The notes below the pieces were generated by a model. It did no database searches and was not told the DNA's origin. It saw nothing but the letters and a program-made list of their open reading frames with translations. The translations under genes were made by a program, and so were the position numbers. Below, one piece after another: positions 17,923-26,960 of a stretch of 64,000 nucleotides of DNA. Location of the stretch: positions 2,728,001 through 2,792,000 of the forward strand of contig OZ241909.1 in NCBI GenBank assembly GCA_965203735.1. Reading direction: 5' to 3'. How positions within the stretch are numbered: position 1 is the stretch's first letter; every line of letters begins with the position of its first letter. The stretch comes from Bin55 sp965203735. Lineage in GTDB: Bacteria; Pseudomonadota; Gammaproteobacteria; Pseudomonadales; Azotimanducaceae.

Positions 17923-17956
17923 TTGCCAATTAGAATCGAGACGTGCTGTTTGAGAG

Positions 17957-18406
17957 CTAGCGAACCCACTTGACCGCTCGAAATTCCAGGTCTTCGGGAT
18001 GAACGTCTCGTTCCGAAACGACATGACTCTTTGCAGAGATTCGTAGCCGATCCATTTCCTGCCGGTTGCCAGAGACGAGTGGATGCCACTCGTCCAGGTC
18101 CTTGCCCTCCGCGATCAGGCGGTAAGCGCAGGTGCTCGGTAGCCAATCCAGTTCTAAGACATTACTTGGGGTGATCTTTACACATGACTCCACGAGACCG
18201 AGTCGATTCTCGTAGTTGGTGCATTGGCAAGTCGGGATATCAAGAAGGCCACAAGCCACTGGTGTAACCGACACTTCTCCTGTGTCTTCATTCTGGAACT
18301 TTATGCGACAACACTGTGCGCATCCGTCGCATAGGAGCTCCCACTCCTCCGGACTCATTTCATCCAGTCGTTTCGTCTTCCAAAACTGGCTCTTAGGTCG
18401 GGTCAT
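17957..18406 (-). CDS. ycgN: YcgN/YkgJ family cysteine-cluster protein
   Basis: A protein of 149 residues of the UPF0260 family. The cysteine cluster 'CDGCAQCCRIKF' near residue 27, 'VACGLLDIPTCQCTNY' and 'CVKITPSN' is the family signature and suggests a bound zinc or iron-sulfur site. The function is not established. The start overlaps the end of rnd by 14 bases, so the genes are translationally linked; rnd-ycgN neighbourhood is common in this class. Confidence 0.92.
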   Translation of the reverse strand: MTRPKSQFWKTKRLDEMSPEEWELLCDGCAQCCRIKFQNEDTGEVSVTPVACGLLDIPTCQCTNYENRLGLVESCVKITPSNVLELDWLPSTCAYRLIAEGKDLDEWHPLVSGNRQEMDRLRISAKSHVVSERDVHPEDLEFRAVKWVR

Positions 18407-19511
18407 ACGGATTGCGCAATACCTCTCGAAATTCTTTGCCTAACAACAGGTCCCTCCAACGTCCAAACGTTCGAGGAAACCTTCCGGATTGCGAAAAGAA
18501 ATTAGACCACTCTATGAGGTTACCTTGATTGCCGAGGAGGTTCCGAGACATTTGAAGTTGCTCAGACTTCAACTTCACAATCTCTTTCATTCTGACGACT
18601 ACCGAGCTCTTCTTGTGGAATCTTTGTGACTCAAAGTGCCTTTGCGGTAGCTTCAGTGGCACGCCTCTAGTCTGTCGCAGCCCATGGCGAAGAGTCTTAT
18701 GCAAACGTCCACCTAACCGCACTCCTAGTTCGTCACGAAACCGACCAATCGGATCTCCTCGATGTAGGACAGACCAAACTAACTGTTCATCGGTCGCGAT
18801 CCAACGTCTTGGAACATTACTTCTCTTTGCTAATGACTCCCGCCATTCGTTCAGCAATATCACCAAGGATTGCTCGTGTTTCGTTAGTTTGCGCAATCCT
18901 TGAACATTGCTGAGTTCATACTTCCAGTTTATGCCTTGTGAAGCAAGGTAAATTTGCATTTCTTCTTCAAACCACTCGAGTCGACCAAGGTCTCTCAATC
19001 GTCCCAAGAGCGCTGTACTCAAGGGAAGCAGATACTGGACATCGTCAACTGCGTATTCAATCTGCTTCTTGGATAGGGGTCGCTTGCTCCAATTGGACGT
19101 GGTGATTGAGGATGATTGATTGAGTTCAATACTCAGATATTCCTTGACAACGCCATCGTATGACCGTTGATCTTCGGGAGACGCAAATGCATGTGCCAAT
19201 TGTGTGTCGACAACTCCTGAAGGTATTTCACCAAAAAGGTAATGCAAGATCTTTAGGTCTTCGCCCGCCGCGTGCATCACTTTCTGCATGTCTGAATTCC
19301 TCATTAGCAACTCTATGGGCTTCAGATTGAGCGGCGCAGCGAGATCAACTACATAGCTGTTGTGCGGAGTTGCAATCTGCAACAGGCAAGGAATGCGGAA
19401 GAACGTTCGGCGTACGTAGAACTCCGTATCAATACCGACTATGTCGGAGACCTCCTGAAAAACTCGTTCGAGATCTTGTTGACTATCAATCAGAGACTCA
19501 GACACCGTCAA
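18393..19511 (-). CDS. rnd: ribonuclease D
   Basis: A 3'-5' exoribonuclease that trims tRNA precursors. 'GIDTEFYVRRTFF' (DEDD exonuclease I), 'VVDTQLAHAFA' (II) and 'YAVDDVQYLLPL' (III, Y...D) give the DEDDy active site, and an HRDC-type C-terminal region follows. I placed the start at TTG 19511, which has GGAAG eight bases upstream and gives 372 residues (E. coli 375). GTG 19505 is nearly as good. A longer open reading to 19658 runs inside recR and shows no homology. It overlaps recR by 14 bases. Confidence 0.9.
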   Translation of the reverse strand: MTVSESLIDSQQDLERVFQEVSDIVGIDTEFYVRRTFFRIPCLLQIATPHNSYVVDLAAPLNLKPIELLMRNSDMQKVMHAAGEDLKILHYLFGEIPSGVVDTQLAHAFASPEDQRSYDGVVKEYLSIELNQSSSITTSNWSKRPLSKKQIEYAVDDVQYLLPLSTALLGRLRDLGRLEWFEEEMQIYLASQGINWKYELSNVQGLRKLTKHEQSLVILLNEWRESLAKRSNVPRRWIATDEQLVWSVLHRGDPIGRFRDELGVRLGGRLHKTLRHGLRQTRGVPLKLPQRHFESQRFHKKSSVVVRMKEIVKLKSEQLQMSRNLLGNQGNLIEWSNFFSQSGRFPRTFGRWRDLLLGKEFREVLRNPYDPT

Positions 19512-20106
19512 TTGGCGTTCTTCCACGCAGGGCGTGCGAGATTGTTGACATGTCCACGTATTCCAGTTCGCCACCGACCGGGATTCCGTGTGCGATTCGA
19601 GACACGACAACGTTAGTGTCTTGAAGCAAGTCATGGATATAGATCGCCGTGGCTTCACCTTCCGATGACGTGCTGGTCGCCACGATTACTTCTTCGACGC
19701 TCTCCTCGATTACTCGGGATCTCAATAGATCCATGCCTAGTTCACTCGGACCCACACCGTCAATAGGAGACAGGTGACCATGCAGTACGAAGTACTTTCC
19801 TGAGAATCCTCCCGAGTGTTCTATTGCAACCACATCCGATGGCGTTTCCACAACGCATATCTGCTGTGAGAGCGAGCGATTGTCAGCGCACAAGTCACAA
19901 ATGTCGGTATCTGAGATGTTGCGACACAGTTTGCAGCTCGTTACATGAGCCACTGCGTCTTGAAGTGCGTCCGCGAGAACCTGGCCGCTCTCTCGATCCT
20001 TGTGAACCAAATACAACGCCATCCTGGAAGCGGTCTTCGTGCCCACCCCAGGTAGTGTCTGTAACGCATGAACAAGATGCGCCATTCGAGGACTGAAGCT
20101 TTTCAC
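19498..20106 (-). CDS. recR: recombination mediator RecR
   Basis: A protein of 202 residues, the usual length. It has the helix-hairpin-helix 'LQTLPGVGTKTASRMALYL' near residue 15, the zinc finger 'CKLCRNISDTDICDLC' near residues 57-72, and a TOPRIM domain beginning 'QICVVETPSDVVAIEHSGGFSGKYFVLHG'. RecR works with RecO and RecF to load RecA at gaps. It follows dnaX by only 8 bases; the ybaB gene that commonly separates the two is absent. Confidence 0.96.
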   Translation of the reverse strand: MKSFSPRMAHLVHALQTLPGVGTKTASRMALYLVHKDRESGQVLADALQDAVAHVTSCKLCRNISDTDICDLCADNRSLSQQICVVETPSDVVAIEHSGGFSGKYFVLHGHLSPIDGVGPSELGMDLLRSRVIEESVEEVIVATSTSSEGEATAIYIHDLLQDTNVVVSRIAHGIPVGGELEYVDMSTISHALRGRTPIDGV

Positions 20107-20114
20107 GTCAGAAT

Positions 20115-21800
20115 TTAGTTCAAACGAATTTCGCCGACTTGAGCCCCAAAGTCTCTCTTCAACGCTTGAACGAATGCATCATTCTCGAGTTCTTGTTTGG
20201 CAGCTTCGATTCGTTCTTGCCGTTCACGTTTCCGTTGATCGCGAAGATCCTTCTCGTGCTCTATTTCCTCGTTACGGATTCGACTGAATCGTTGAGCCGG
20301 CGTTTCCGATTGCAGTTCGCCTTCTTGCATGGATATCGAACAGCTTTCTCCGAGGAAGTCTTGAATTGCGGCGGCCACCTCAAGAATTTTGGACTCGGTC
20401 CAAAACCTACTGTCCTTTTGCTCCCTTCGAAGTATTAGATTCTGTCCATTTTTCTCTACGAGTTCCGTCTTATGCAAACCTTGCTTGAGCTCAATCGGAA
20501 TCGACAAATTCTTAACGATTTCGAACCACTCAAGAGAAATCTCGGAACGCTGTGATGGGTCTTCGGTGTCAACAGCTTCGGAATCTCCGATTTCTTGCGC
20601 ATCCAAATGGTCTTGCCTTGCGGAATCCTGGACATGATCCTCTTTAGCCTTCGTAGATTCCTGCTCCACTGATGACGAAACATCGGTGTTGGAAATAGGA
20701 TTGCGTTCAGGTGGCTGGGACACGGGATAGGCCTCAACCGGCTCGAAATCGAGGAGTCGCAACATTGTCATTTCGAATCCAATTCGATGATCAGGTGCGA
20801 AGCGGAGGTCGCGAGTTCCAATCAGCAGGACCTGATAGGCAACTTGCAGCCATTCCGGAGAGAGCTTTTCCGCAAACTGTGCTAATGACTCTTCGGCGAT
20901 CTGTTTTGTCACCTGAAACATCGACATCGCATGAATGGAGCGCTGCAAACTCGCAAGAAGGTCACTGTAATTCACTGCCCGAGCCGCCATTTCTTGTGTG
21001 AACTCGATTACGCCATTGCGGTCTCCTGCCACAATCAATTCCAGAATCGCGGTTACTTCGTTAATTCGAGCGGTTCCCAACATGTCGGAGACGTTGGCTA
21101 GCGTGAGTGCTCCGCCTCCATGGGAAATCGCCTGATCCGCAATTGACAAAGCATCTCGCATGCTCCCGTCCGCGGCTTGCGATATCACATCCAATGCCTC
21201 CGTTTCGGCACTGACGTTCTCGTTATCCAGCACTTCCTGGAGCTGATCGCGAACAGTCTCGGGAGAAATATTCTTTAAGTGGAACTGAAGGCATCGGGAC
21301 AATACTGTTACCGGAATCTTCTTGGGATCGGTAGTTGCCAAGACGAACTTTACGTGTTCCGGAGGTTCTTCCAAAGTCTTCAACAGTGCGTTGAAGCTTG
21401 ATGTAGAAAGCATGTGAACTTCGTCGATGAGATATACCCTGTATCGGCCCATCGACGGCTTCAGATTGGCGTTTTCGAGGAGTTGCCGCATGTCTTCGAC
21501 CCCTGTTCTTGATGCGGCGTCCACTTCAATCAAGTCAAGGAAGCTGCCTTCGCGAAAACCAATGCAGCAGTCACATTTTCCACAAGGTGTAGAACTAACA
21601 CCTTGTTCGCAATTTAGGCAATTGGCAAGGATTCTGCCCAGCGTCGTCTTACCGACTCCACGTGTCCCCGAAAACAGATATGCATGGTGCAGGCGGTCGT
21701 AGTCGAGAGCGTTAACAAGAGCACGCACGGTGTGATCTTGTCCCCTCACCTCGTGAAAAGTTCGAGGTCTATACTTCCGTGCAAGAACTGTGTAACTCAT
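20115..21800 (-). CDS. dnaX: DNA polymerase III subunit tau/gamma
   Basis: Clamp-loader ATPase of 561 residues. The start 'YTVLARKYRPRTFHEVRGQ' is diagnostic. Walker A is 'GTRGVGKTTLGR' near residue 45, the zinc site is 'CLNCEQ...CGKCDCC', Walker B is 'VYLIDEVHMLS' and the SRC motif is 'SRCLQFHLK'. Domain IV is short and acidic, and the C-terminus 'ALKRDFGAQVGEIRLN' is the tau tail that contacts polymerase alpha. I saw no classic A6G slippery site, so a shorter gamma product by frameshift is not supported. Confidence 0.95.
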   Translation of the reverse strand: MSYTVLARKYRPRTFHEVRGQDHTVRALVNALDYDRLHHAYLFSGTRGVGKTTLGRILANCLNCEQGVSSTPCGKCDCCIGFREGSFLDLIEVDAASRTGVEDMRQLLENANLKPSMGRYRVYLIDEVHMLSTSSFNALLKTLEEPPEHVKFVLATTDPKKIPVTVLSRCLQFHLKNISPETVRDQLQEVLDNENVSAETEALDVISQAADGSMRDALSIADQAISHGGGALTLANVSDMLGTARINEVTAILELIVAGDRNGVIEFTQEMAARAVNYSDLLASLQRSIHAMSMFQVTKQIAEESLAQFAEKLSPEWLQVAYQVLLIGTRDLRFAPDHRIGFEMTMLRLLDFEPVEAYPVSQPPERNPISNTDVSSSVEQESTKAKEDHVQDSARQDHLDAQEIGDSEAVDTEDPSQRSEISLEWFEIVKNLSIPIELKQGLHKTELVEKNGQNLILRREQKDSRFWTESKILEVAAAIQDFLGESCSISMQEGELQSETPAQRFSRIRNEEIEHEKDLRDQRKRERQERIEAAKQELENDAFVQALKRDFGAQVGEIRLN

Positions 21801-21840
21801 CCACTCACATTGTATTTACTCCGCCAACTATTCTTCTGTG

Positions 21841-22566
21841 ATGCACGACACGACTAGCTTCAAGGTGATTGGGCATCGTGGTGCAGCCGCACTGGAACCC
21901 GAAAACACCCTTCGATCATTCAACCGAGCAGTTCGCGAGGGTGTCGATGCGATTGAGTTTGACGTTCAGTTTGTCGACGGAAACGTTGTCGTCTTGCATG
22001 ACGACACCGTAGACAGAACGAGCAATCGAAGTGGGCAGGCTAACTCTTACTCCTTTGAGGGCATTAGAGAGCTCGACTTTGGACTTGGTGAGCGCATACC
22101 AACGTTGGAAGAGGCTGTAGACTGCATTCCTCCCGGAGTTCTCGTAAATGTGGAACTCAAGGGCAAGAACACAGCGATTCCGAGCCTTGAAGTGCTTCAA
22201 AATTTCAGCGATCATGAATTTCTGGTGTCTTCTTTTCGAATGTCCGAACTTGAGAAAATTGCGAGTGCAGCAATAGACCAGGAAAATCTGGGAATTGGAT
22301 TGCTGCACCTGGGATTGGATGGAGAAGTCTTCCCGAACGCTACTAGAATTAGCGCGAATGCTATTTGCCTATGCGATCCATTTGTTCAAGAAGATACGGT
22401 GCATTCTGTTAGGTCGCGGGGTTATGAGCTTTATGTATTTACGGTAAATGTCTTAGACCGAGCTCGTGAACTCAAGAGTCTTGGTGCATCCGGAGTATTT
22501 ACGGACGCACCCCACAAGATAAGCCAAAGGACGCTTTGCAAGTGTGGCAATGTGAGAAAGGTTTGA
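21841..22566 (+). CDS. glycerophosphodiester phosphodiesterase
   Basis: A protein of 241 residues of the GDPD family, which hydrolyses glycerophosphodiesters to glycerol 3-phosphate and an alcohol. 'VIGHRGAAALEPENTL' near residue 9 holds the catalytic His and Arg and the metal-binding Glu. 'IEFDVQFVDGNVVVLHDDTVDRTS' supplies the second Glu/Asp pair and the second His. 'VLVNVELKG' and the closing 'LKSLGASGVFTDAP' fit the TIM barrel. There is no signal peptide, so it is cytoplasmic like UgpQ. Start may be GTG 21838 or the adjacent ATG 21841. It is convergent with pspC (4-base gap). Confidence 0.9.
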   Translation: MHDTTSFKVIGHRGAAALEPENTLRSFNRAVREGVDAIEFDVQFVDGNVVVLHDDTVDRTSNRSGQANSYSFEGIRELDFGLGERIPTLEEAVDCIPPGVLVNVELKGKNTAIPSLEVLQNFSDHEFLVSSFRMSELEKIASAAIDQENLGIGLLHLGLDGEVFPNATRISANAICLCDPFVQEDTVHSVRSRGYELYVFTVNVLDRARELKSLGASGVFTDAPHKISQRTLCKCGNVRKV

Positions 22567-22570
22567 GGTC

Positions 22571-23041
22571 TCAATCCTTGAGGTTCTCGAATTCCTTGAA
22601 TAATTCGTAACGTCCAGATGTAATGTACGACTCCATCCTCTGGAGCTTCTTGTCCATCTTCGTGATCTCTCTTCGAACAGAACTCATGCGCCAGTGAAAA
22701 CTGTTGGGCTGCTCAAACTCTTCAACAACCTTATCCTTTTTCTTCGCACGAGCATACGTCTTTCTCTTTCGACCCCTGCGGTAACGATTGTTGTATTGAA
22801 TTGGTTCCTCGTAGTCGTCGGGCTTTCTGTCCATGATGAATACTGCAATTATGTACGCAGGAATCACCACCCAACCGATGCAGAAAACTCCAACTACGCA
22901 TATTAGTCGTATGACCCAAGGTTCTGTCCCAAGGTATTGTGCAATTCCGGTACAGACACCGAAAAGAGGCGCGTTGTCCGGGTCACGATAGAGCACCTTC
23001 GGACGCCGATTGGATTCTTCAAAGTGTTCTTCGGATGTCAC
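22571..23041 (-). CDS. pspC: phage shock protein C
   Basis: A protein of 156 residues. The PspC domain 'LYRDPDNAPLFGVCTGIAQYLGTEPWVIRL' near residue 17 is followed by one hydrophobic segment ('ICVVGVFCIGWVVIPAYIIAVFIM'), then a basic linker and a charged helical C-terminus that probably coils. In enterobacteria PspB and PspC sense inner-membrane stress and draw PspA away from PspF. It is the third gene of the pspABC operon. Confidence 0.92.
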   Translation of the reverse strand: MTSEEHFEESNRRPKVLYRDPDNAPLFGVCTGIAQYLGTEPWVIRLICVVGVFCIGWVVIPAYIIAVFIMDRKPDDYEEPIQYNNRYRRGRKRKTYARAKKKDKVVEEFEQPNSFHWRMSSVRREITKMDKKLQRMESYITSGRYELFKEFENLKD

Positions 23042-23110
23042 TGTCTTCTCTCCAAGAAATCACTGATGTCAGGTGAGGCCATGCCACACAATGCACTGAG
23101 AAGGAGCTGT

Positions 23111-23362
23111 TCACTCATTCTCTCCGCCTTTCCGACGCCAGGTGGGGGTTTCGTTGTCGAGGATTGATTCCAAGGTCTCGATGCGATCTGCCATGTCTTC
23201 GGCTTTTTCCTCCAAGCTATGGAGTTCCTGCCGGTCTTCTCTAGACAGAATCGAATGTGCCCTTTTGGATCTAGCATAGTGCAAGATGATCCAAATTGGA
23301 GCAACAATCACCAGGAAAAGTATCCCTAGAACAAAAAAGATGATGAAAATTTCAGGGTACAT
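23111..23362 (-). CDS. pspB: phage shock protein B
   Basis: A short protein with one N-terminal transmembrane helix ('IFIIFFVLGILFLVIVAPIWIILHYARSK') and a cytoplasmic coiled coil ('REDRQELHSLEEKAEDMADRIETLESIL'), exactly the PspB layout. I prefer ATG 23362, which starts just before the helix as in E. coli PspB (83 residues here). ATG 23389 would add nine polar residues and cannot be excluded. It lies between pspA and pspC. Confidence 0.9.
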   Translation of the reverse strand: MYPEIFIIFFVLGILFLVIVAPIWIILHYARSKRAHSILSREDRQELHSLEEKAEDMADRIETLESILDNETPTWRRKGGENE

Positions 23363-23428
23363 AGTGGTCTGTCCCGGTATTCCGCTCATTGAAGTCAACT
23401 ACGGTGAGCACTAATGCGAGGAACTCAG

Positions 23429-24097
23429 TTAACCGTTTGATTTTTCGGCAACTTTGCGCTTGAGCTCGGTCAATTCCGCGTCAAGCTTTTCGTCCGCTTC
23501 CAGATCATTGATCTCGTCCGCTAGAGTCTTTTGACCCATGTCGTAGGATTCAACCTCGCCTTCGAGGTCGTCAATCTTTCGTTCGTATTGTTCGAATCGA
23601 ACGATCGCTTCGTCGACGTTGCGCTCAGAGAGCTGGCGTCGCACGTTGAGTCTCGCTTGGGCTGATTTGCCTCGAACCAGGAGAGATGATTGTCTCGCTT
23701 TTGCGTCTTTGAGTTTCAGCGTAAGCGTAGCAATGTCTTGGTTCATTTTGTCAAGCATGTCCGCGACCGCGTCGAGTTCCTTGTCGATTGTGTCAAGGAC
23801 CTCAGACGACTTCTCTCTTTCTACAAGAGCGGCTTTCGCCAAGTCGTCACGTTGTTTTCGGACTGCAACTTCGGCTTTTCGGTTCCACTCGGCGACATCG
23901 CGTTCGTAGTGTTCCTTCTTGCGAAGAAGTTCCTTTCGGTCGGCGATTCCCCGGGCGGCGGAAGTGCGAACTTCGACCAAGGTCTGTTCCATTTCCTGGA
24001 TGATGAGCCGAATCATCTTTGAAGGATCTTGCGCCTTGTCCAACATGGCATTGATGTTGGAATTGACGATGTCGGCAACTCTAGAAAATACACTCAT
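23429..24097 (-). CDS. pspA: phage shock protein A
   Basis: A protein of 222 residues of the PspA/IM30 family. The start ATG 24097 gives the diagnostic 'MSVFSRVADIVNSNINAMLDKAQDPSKMI' region and has GGAGA just upstream; a longer open frame would carry an unrelated leader. The rest is long coiled coil. PspA binds stressed inner membrane and holds PspF inactive under normal conditions. First gene of pspABC, behind a sigma-54 promoter. Confidence 0.95.
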   Translation of the reverse strand: MSVFSRVADIVNSNINAMLDKAQDPSKMIRLIIQEMEQTLVEVRTSAARGIADRKELLRKKEHYERDVAEWNRKAEVAVRKQRDDLAKAALVEREKSSEVLDTIDKELDAVADMLDKMNQDIATLTLKLKDAKARQSSLLVRGKSAQARLNVRRQLSERNVDEAIVRFEQYERKIDDLEGEVESYDMGQKTLADEINDLEADEKLDAELTELKRKVAEKSNG

Positions 24098-24140
24098 AAC
24101 TGTCTCCGATTGAGTCGGTACATTCAGATGCAATGGTTGA

Positions 24141-24156
24141 TGCAAATACTGTGCCA
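24141..24156 (-). promoter_or_regulatory. sigma-54 promoter of pspABC
   Basis: On the minus strand the sequence is TGGCACAGTATTTGCA. This matches the -24/-12 consensus TGGCAC-N5-TTGC with correct spacing. Transcription would start near 24130, about 33 bases before the pspA ATG. The remaining 110 bases up to pspF can hold the PspF activator sites. Confidence 0.9.
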
Positions 24157-24266
24157 ACATTCACCAAGACCATGGCGCTGACCGTCATCGGACACCAATT
24201 CTCATTAAAGGTAACATTAGGCAGTTCAGTTTAGTCAAATTTCTTAACTCTTGGCTGTTTTCGGCA

Positions 24267-25277
24267 ATGCCCTTGAATGAAACTCAATTAATCGGTGAGT
24301 CTCCCTCCTTTCTCAAAGTGCTGGAGGAAGTCTCAACGCTAGCAGAACTAGACAAACCAGTCTTGCTTGTGGGTGAGCGAGGCACCGGAAAGGAACTCTT
24401 CGCTGCTCGTCTGCACTATTTGTCCAAGAGATGGGAATCAGTATATCTGCAAGTTAATTGTGCGTCCCTCACTGAGACACTCCTAGAGTCTGAATTGTTT
24501 GGTCATGAAGCTGGTTCTTTTACTGGAGCAACGCGCCGCCATATGGGAAGATTTGAGCGTGCTAATACGGGAACGCTTTTCTTGGACGAACTTGCAACCG
24601 CATCTATGCGGGTTCAAGAAAAGATCCTCCGCGTCATCGAATACGGCGAGTTTGAAAGAGTGGGAGGAACTGGCACGATACAGACAGATGTGCGCATTGT
24701 TGCGGCAACTAATGAAGATCTCCCCACCCTCGCAGAAGCAGGAAAGTTTAGGGACGATCTACTTGATCGACTTGCATTCGATGTCGTCACGCTTCCGCCA
24801 TTGCGGTCTCGAACAGACGACATTCTTCTGTTGGCTGAGCATTTTGCTATCAATATGGCAAACGAACTTGGTCGAGACGTGTTTCCTGGCTTTGCGGACA
24901 ACGCAAGAGAGTTGCTTTTGAGCTACGATTGGCCCGGCAATGTACGGCAGCTCAAGAATGTTGTCGAACGCGCAGTCTATCGCAACGACCCGAAAGAGCT
25001 CGTCGGGGAAGTAGTGCTCGATCCATTCGAGTCCCCATATCGTCTGAATGGCAACACCACTGCACCAGTAACTTCTGAATTCCAAGGTCTATTCAAACTG
25101 CCAATGGATCTAAAGAAGACCTTAGAAGAGCTCGAGATCCAAGTGATCGAGAAAGCACTTCTCGAATCGAAGCACAATCAGCGTCGTGTAGCGGAGAGTT
25201 TGGGACTCACTTATCACCAGCTCAGGAATTTGCTTCGTAAATACTCACTATCGACATCGAGAAGCACTGAAGATTGA
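24267..25277 (+). CDS. pspF: sigma-54-dependent activator PspF
   Basis: An enhancer-binding protein of 336 residues that starts directly with the AAA+ domain, as PspF does, with no sensory domain. Walker A is 'GERGTGKELFAARLH' near residue 38, the sigma-54 contact loop is 'GSFTGA' (usual form GAFTGA), and Walker B is 'GTLFLDELATAS'. The C-terminal Fis-type helix-turn-helix is 'NQRRVAESLGLTYHQLRNLLRKY'. It diverges from pspABC, which it should activate. Confidence 0.93.
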   Translation: MPLNETQLIGESPSFLKVLEEVSTLAELDKPVLLVGERGTGKELFAARLHYLSKRWESVYLQVNCASLTETLLESELFGHEAGSFTGATRRHMGRFERANTGTLFLDELATASMRVQEKILRVIEYGEFERVGGTGTIQTDVRIVAATNEDLPTLAEAGKFRDDLLDRLAFDVVTLPPLRSRTDDILLLAEHFAINMANELGRDVFPGFADNARELLLSYDWPGNVRQLKNVVERAVYRNDPKELVGEVVLDPFESPYRLNGNTTAPVTSEFQGLFKLPMDLKKTLEELEIQVIEKALLESKHNQRRVAESLGLTYHQLRNLLRKYSLSTSRSTED

Positions 25278-25332
25278 GCGTCGAGACTGCTGTTGCTAAC
25301 TATTGAGAGCTTGAGCAAACTCAACCCGACAC

Positions 25333-25361
25333 TTCAAGAACGCCACTAGCCCAACTATAAT
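25333..25361 (+). promoter_or_regulatory. promoter of the 4.5S RNA gene
   Basis: A perfect -10 hexamer TATAAT (25356-25361) lies 17 bases after a weak -35 TTCAAG (25333-25338). Transcription would begin near 25368, about 20 bases before the conserved RNA. Confidence 0.6.
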
Positions 25362-25388
25362 TCTTGCATCTGCGTTAATGCAGTCCAA

Positions 25389-25500
25389 TGGCGGCTCGGC
25401 TCGGCCCCTCCGCGACGACAAGTTGTGAACCCCGTCAGGCCTGGAAGGGAGCAGCGGTAGCAGTGGACTCGGGTGCCGGAATAAGGCTGACCGGTCGCCA
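25389..25500 (+). ncRNA. ffs: 4.5S RNA of the signal recognition particle
   Basis: The universally conserved SRP core GTCAGGCCTGGAAGGGAGCA is present, followed by AGCGG...GGTGCCGG, the other half of the domain IV hairpin. The ends TGGCG and CGCCA pair, giving the single long hairpin of about 112 bases typical of gammaproteobacteria. The RNA binds Ffh to target membrane proteins. Confidence 0.93.
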
Positions 25501-25527
25501 CCTTAAAGAGCTGTCGCAACTGACTTG

Positions 25528-25617
25528 GGAGAGGTGTCCGAGAGGCCGAAGGAGCGCGCTTGGAAAGCGCGTATGGGCTGAAACCCATCGAGGGTTCGAA
25601 TCCCTCCCTCTCCGCCA
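25528..25617 (+). tRNA. tRNA-Ser(GGA)
   Basis: Acceptor GGAGAGG pairs with CCTCTCC. The anticodon stem CGCGC/GCGCG surrounds loop TTGGAAA (anticodon GGA). A long variable arm (TATGGGCTGAAACCCAT) marks it as a class II tRNA. T arm GAGGGTTCGAATCCCTC and an encoded CCA complete it. It lies 27 bases after the 4.5S RNA and may share its transcript. Confidence 0.95.
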
Positions 25618-25782
25618 TACGATTGCTTAGTACGCACAATCATTGACTGTATCGTGATTTTCGAGTGCCGTACAATGGCGGTGAACAAGCCTTGTGGTGT
25701 CAGATCTTGTTTCTTGATTGTCTCTGGAGTACTTTCCATTCAGTGCAGACGCAATTTCTCAACCTGAACTAGAACGCTCAAC

Positions 25783-26922
25783 ATGAAAAATCCCATCGAA
25801 TCTCAACTTGCTGAAAATCCCCTCTACATCAAAATGAAGGAACGCTCCGACGCGGACAAACCTCCATCTCGATCCAATCCGCTCGGCGCAGTGGCTCACG
25901 CTCGTGGTCCAGCGACACAGAGCCGCGCCGAACTGTTGAAACATATTCGAGATCAAGACAAGGATCTTGAGTTGGGCTATTTCGGTGCAATTCGATACAA
26001 GCCTGTCTCGGTCTGTGGACTTGAGCTTAAGCTTGAACCCCTTCATCCCAGCATTGGAACTATAGTTCATGGGATTGATTTGAACCGCGACTTAGAGAGT
26101 CCGGAAGTGGTCGATTTTCTTCGAGCTCTGTGGCTTGAACGTCGTGTGATCGGCTTTCGCGGACAGCAACACATGACTCAAAACGACATGGTTCGTTTCG
26201 CCCAACGATTCGGTGAAGTCGGCGAGCAATTTGGAGAAAGGGAACATCGCCCAAACTCTCCTCACGACATCAATCAACAAATCAAAGTACCCGATATTCC
26301 CAACATGCTGGTGTTGCCTTCGGACGAAAATGTACCCAGTGCGGCATCAGGGTGGCATTGCGATGCAACGTGGCAGCCAAAGCCGCCCATGGGTTCGATT
26401 CTTATGTGCAGAGAAGCGCCTCCCATTGGTGGGGACACATGCTTCTGCGACTGTTATGCAATGTGGGAAGGGCTCCCACTCAAAGTCAAGAAACGTGTCG
26501 AATTTCTTCGAGCCGTACATGTGGGGTCGGTGGGTCACCAAATGGACGGCAAGACTCCATCCGCCGTTCATCCCGTAGCCCGCACACATCCTGAAACAGG
26601 CCGCACAACGTTGTACGTTCAACAAGGCTTTGTGCAGAGATTTGCAGACGAGCATGAAGTTTCCGATGAGGAGCAGCATGAACTATTGCATGCCATGAAG
26701 ATGCAGGAAGGAAGACCCGAATACACCTGTAGGTTCCGTTGGGAAGAGGGATCCATCGCCATGTGGGACAACAGAGCGGTTCTACACACTGCGAGTGGTG
26801 ACTTTTGGCCGCACCGACGTTTGATGGAGCGCTTGACAATTTTGGATCGCGAGAAAGACCGGAGAGCTCCATACTACGCTCCAGACGCCCAGCAATCGCT
26901 TGAAATGTTTGCTAATTCCTAG
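25783..26922 (+). CDS. TauD/TfdA-family Fe(II)/2-oxoglutarate dioxygenase
   Basis: A protein of 379 residues. The iron facial triad is visible as 'GWHCDATW' (HxD) near residue 190 and a distal His in 'MWDNRAVLHTASGD' near residue 335, followed by the 2-oxoglutarate arginine in 'PHRRLMERLTI'. The first 80 residues are an extra N-terminal segment not found in TauD itself (about 280 residues). Such enzymes hydroxylate small organic acids, sulfonates or amines. The next two genes encode an aldo-keto reductase and an SDR, so the three may form a catabolic unit; the substrate cannot be deduced. Confidence 0.88.
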   Translation: MKNPIESQLAENPLYIKMKERSDADKPPSRSNPLGAVAHARGPATQSRAELLKHIRDQDKDLELGYFGAIRYKPVSVCGLELKLEPLHPSIGTIVHGIDLNRDLESPEVVDFLRALWLERRVIGFRGQQHMTQNDMVRFAQRFGEVGEQFGEREHRPNSPHDINQQIKVPDIPNMLVLPSDENVPSAASGWHCDATWQPKPPMGSILMCREAPPIGGDTCFCDCYAMWEGLPLKVKKRVEFLRAVHVGSVGHQMDGKTPSAVHPVARTHPETGRTTLYVQQGFVQRFADEHEVSDEEQHELLHAMKMQEGRPEYTCRFRWEEGSIAMWDNRAVLHTASGDFWPHRRLMERLTILDREKDRRAPYYAPDAQQSLEMFANS

Positions 26923-26960
26923 CTACTCTTAAGAGTGCTTTCACAAACAGGGTTGTACAC

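Noticed and set aside
19512..19658. Longer N-terminus for ribonuclease D
   Set aside because: The extra 49 residues lie wholly within recR and do not match the RNase D start; the shorter form has the usual length.
20115..21800. Programmed frameshift in dnaX
   Set aside because: I found only an A5 run and no A6G slippery site followed by a stem, so a gamma product is not supported.
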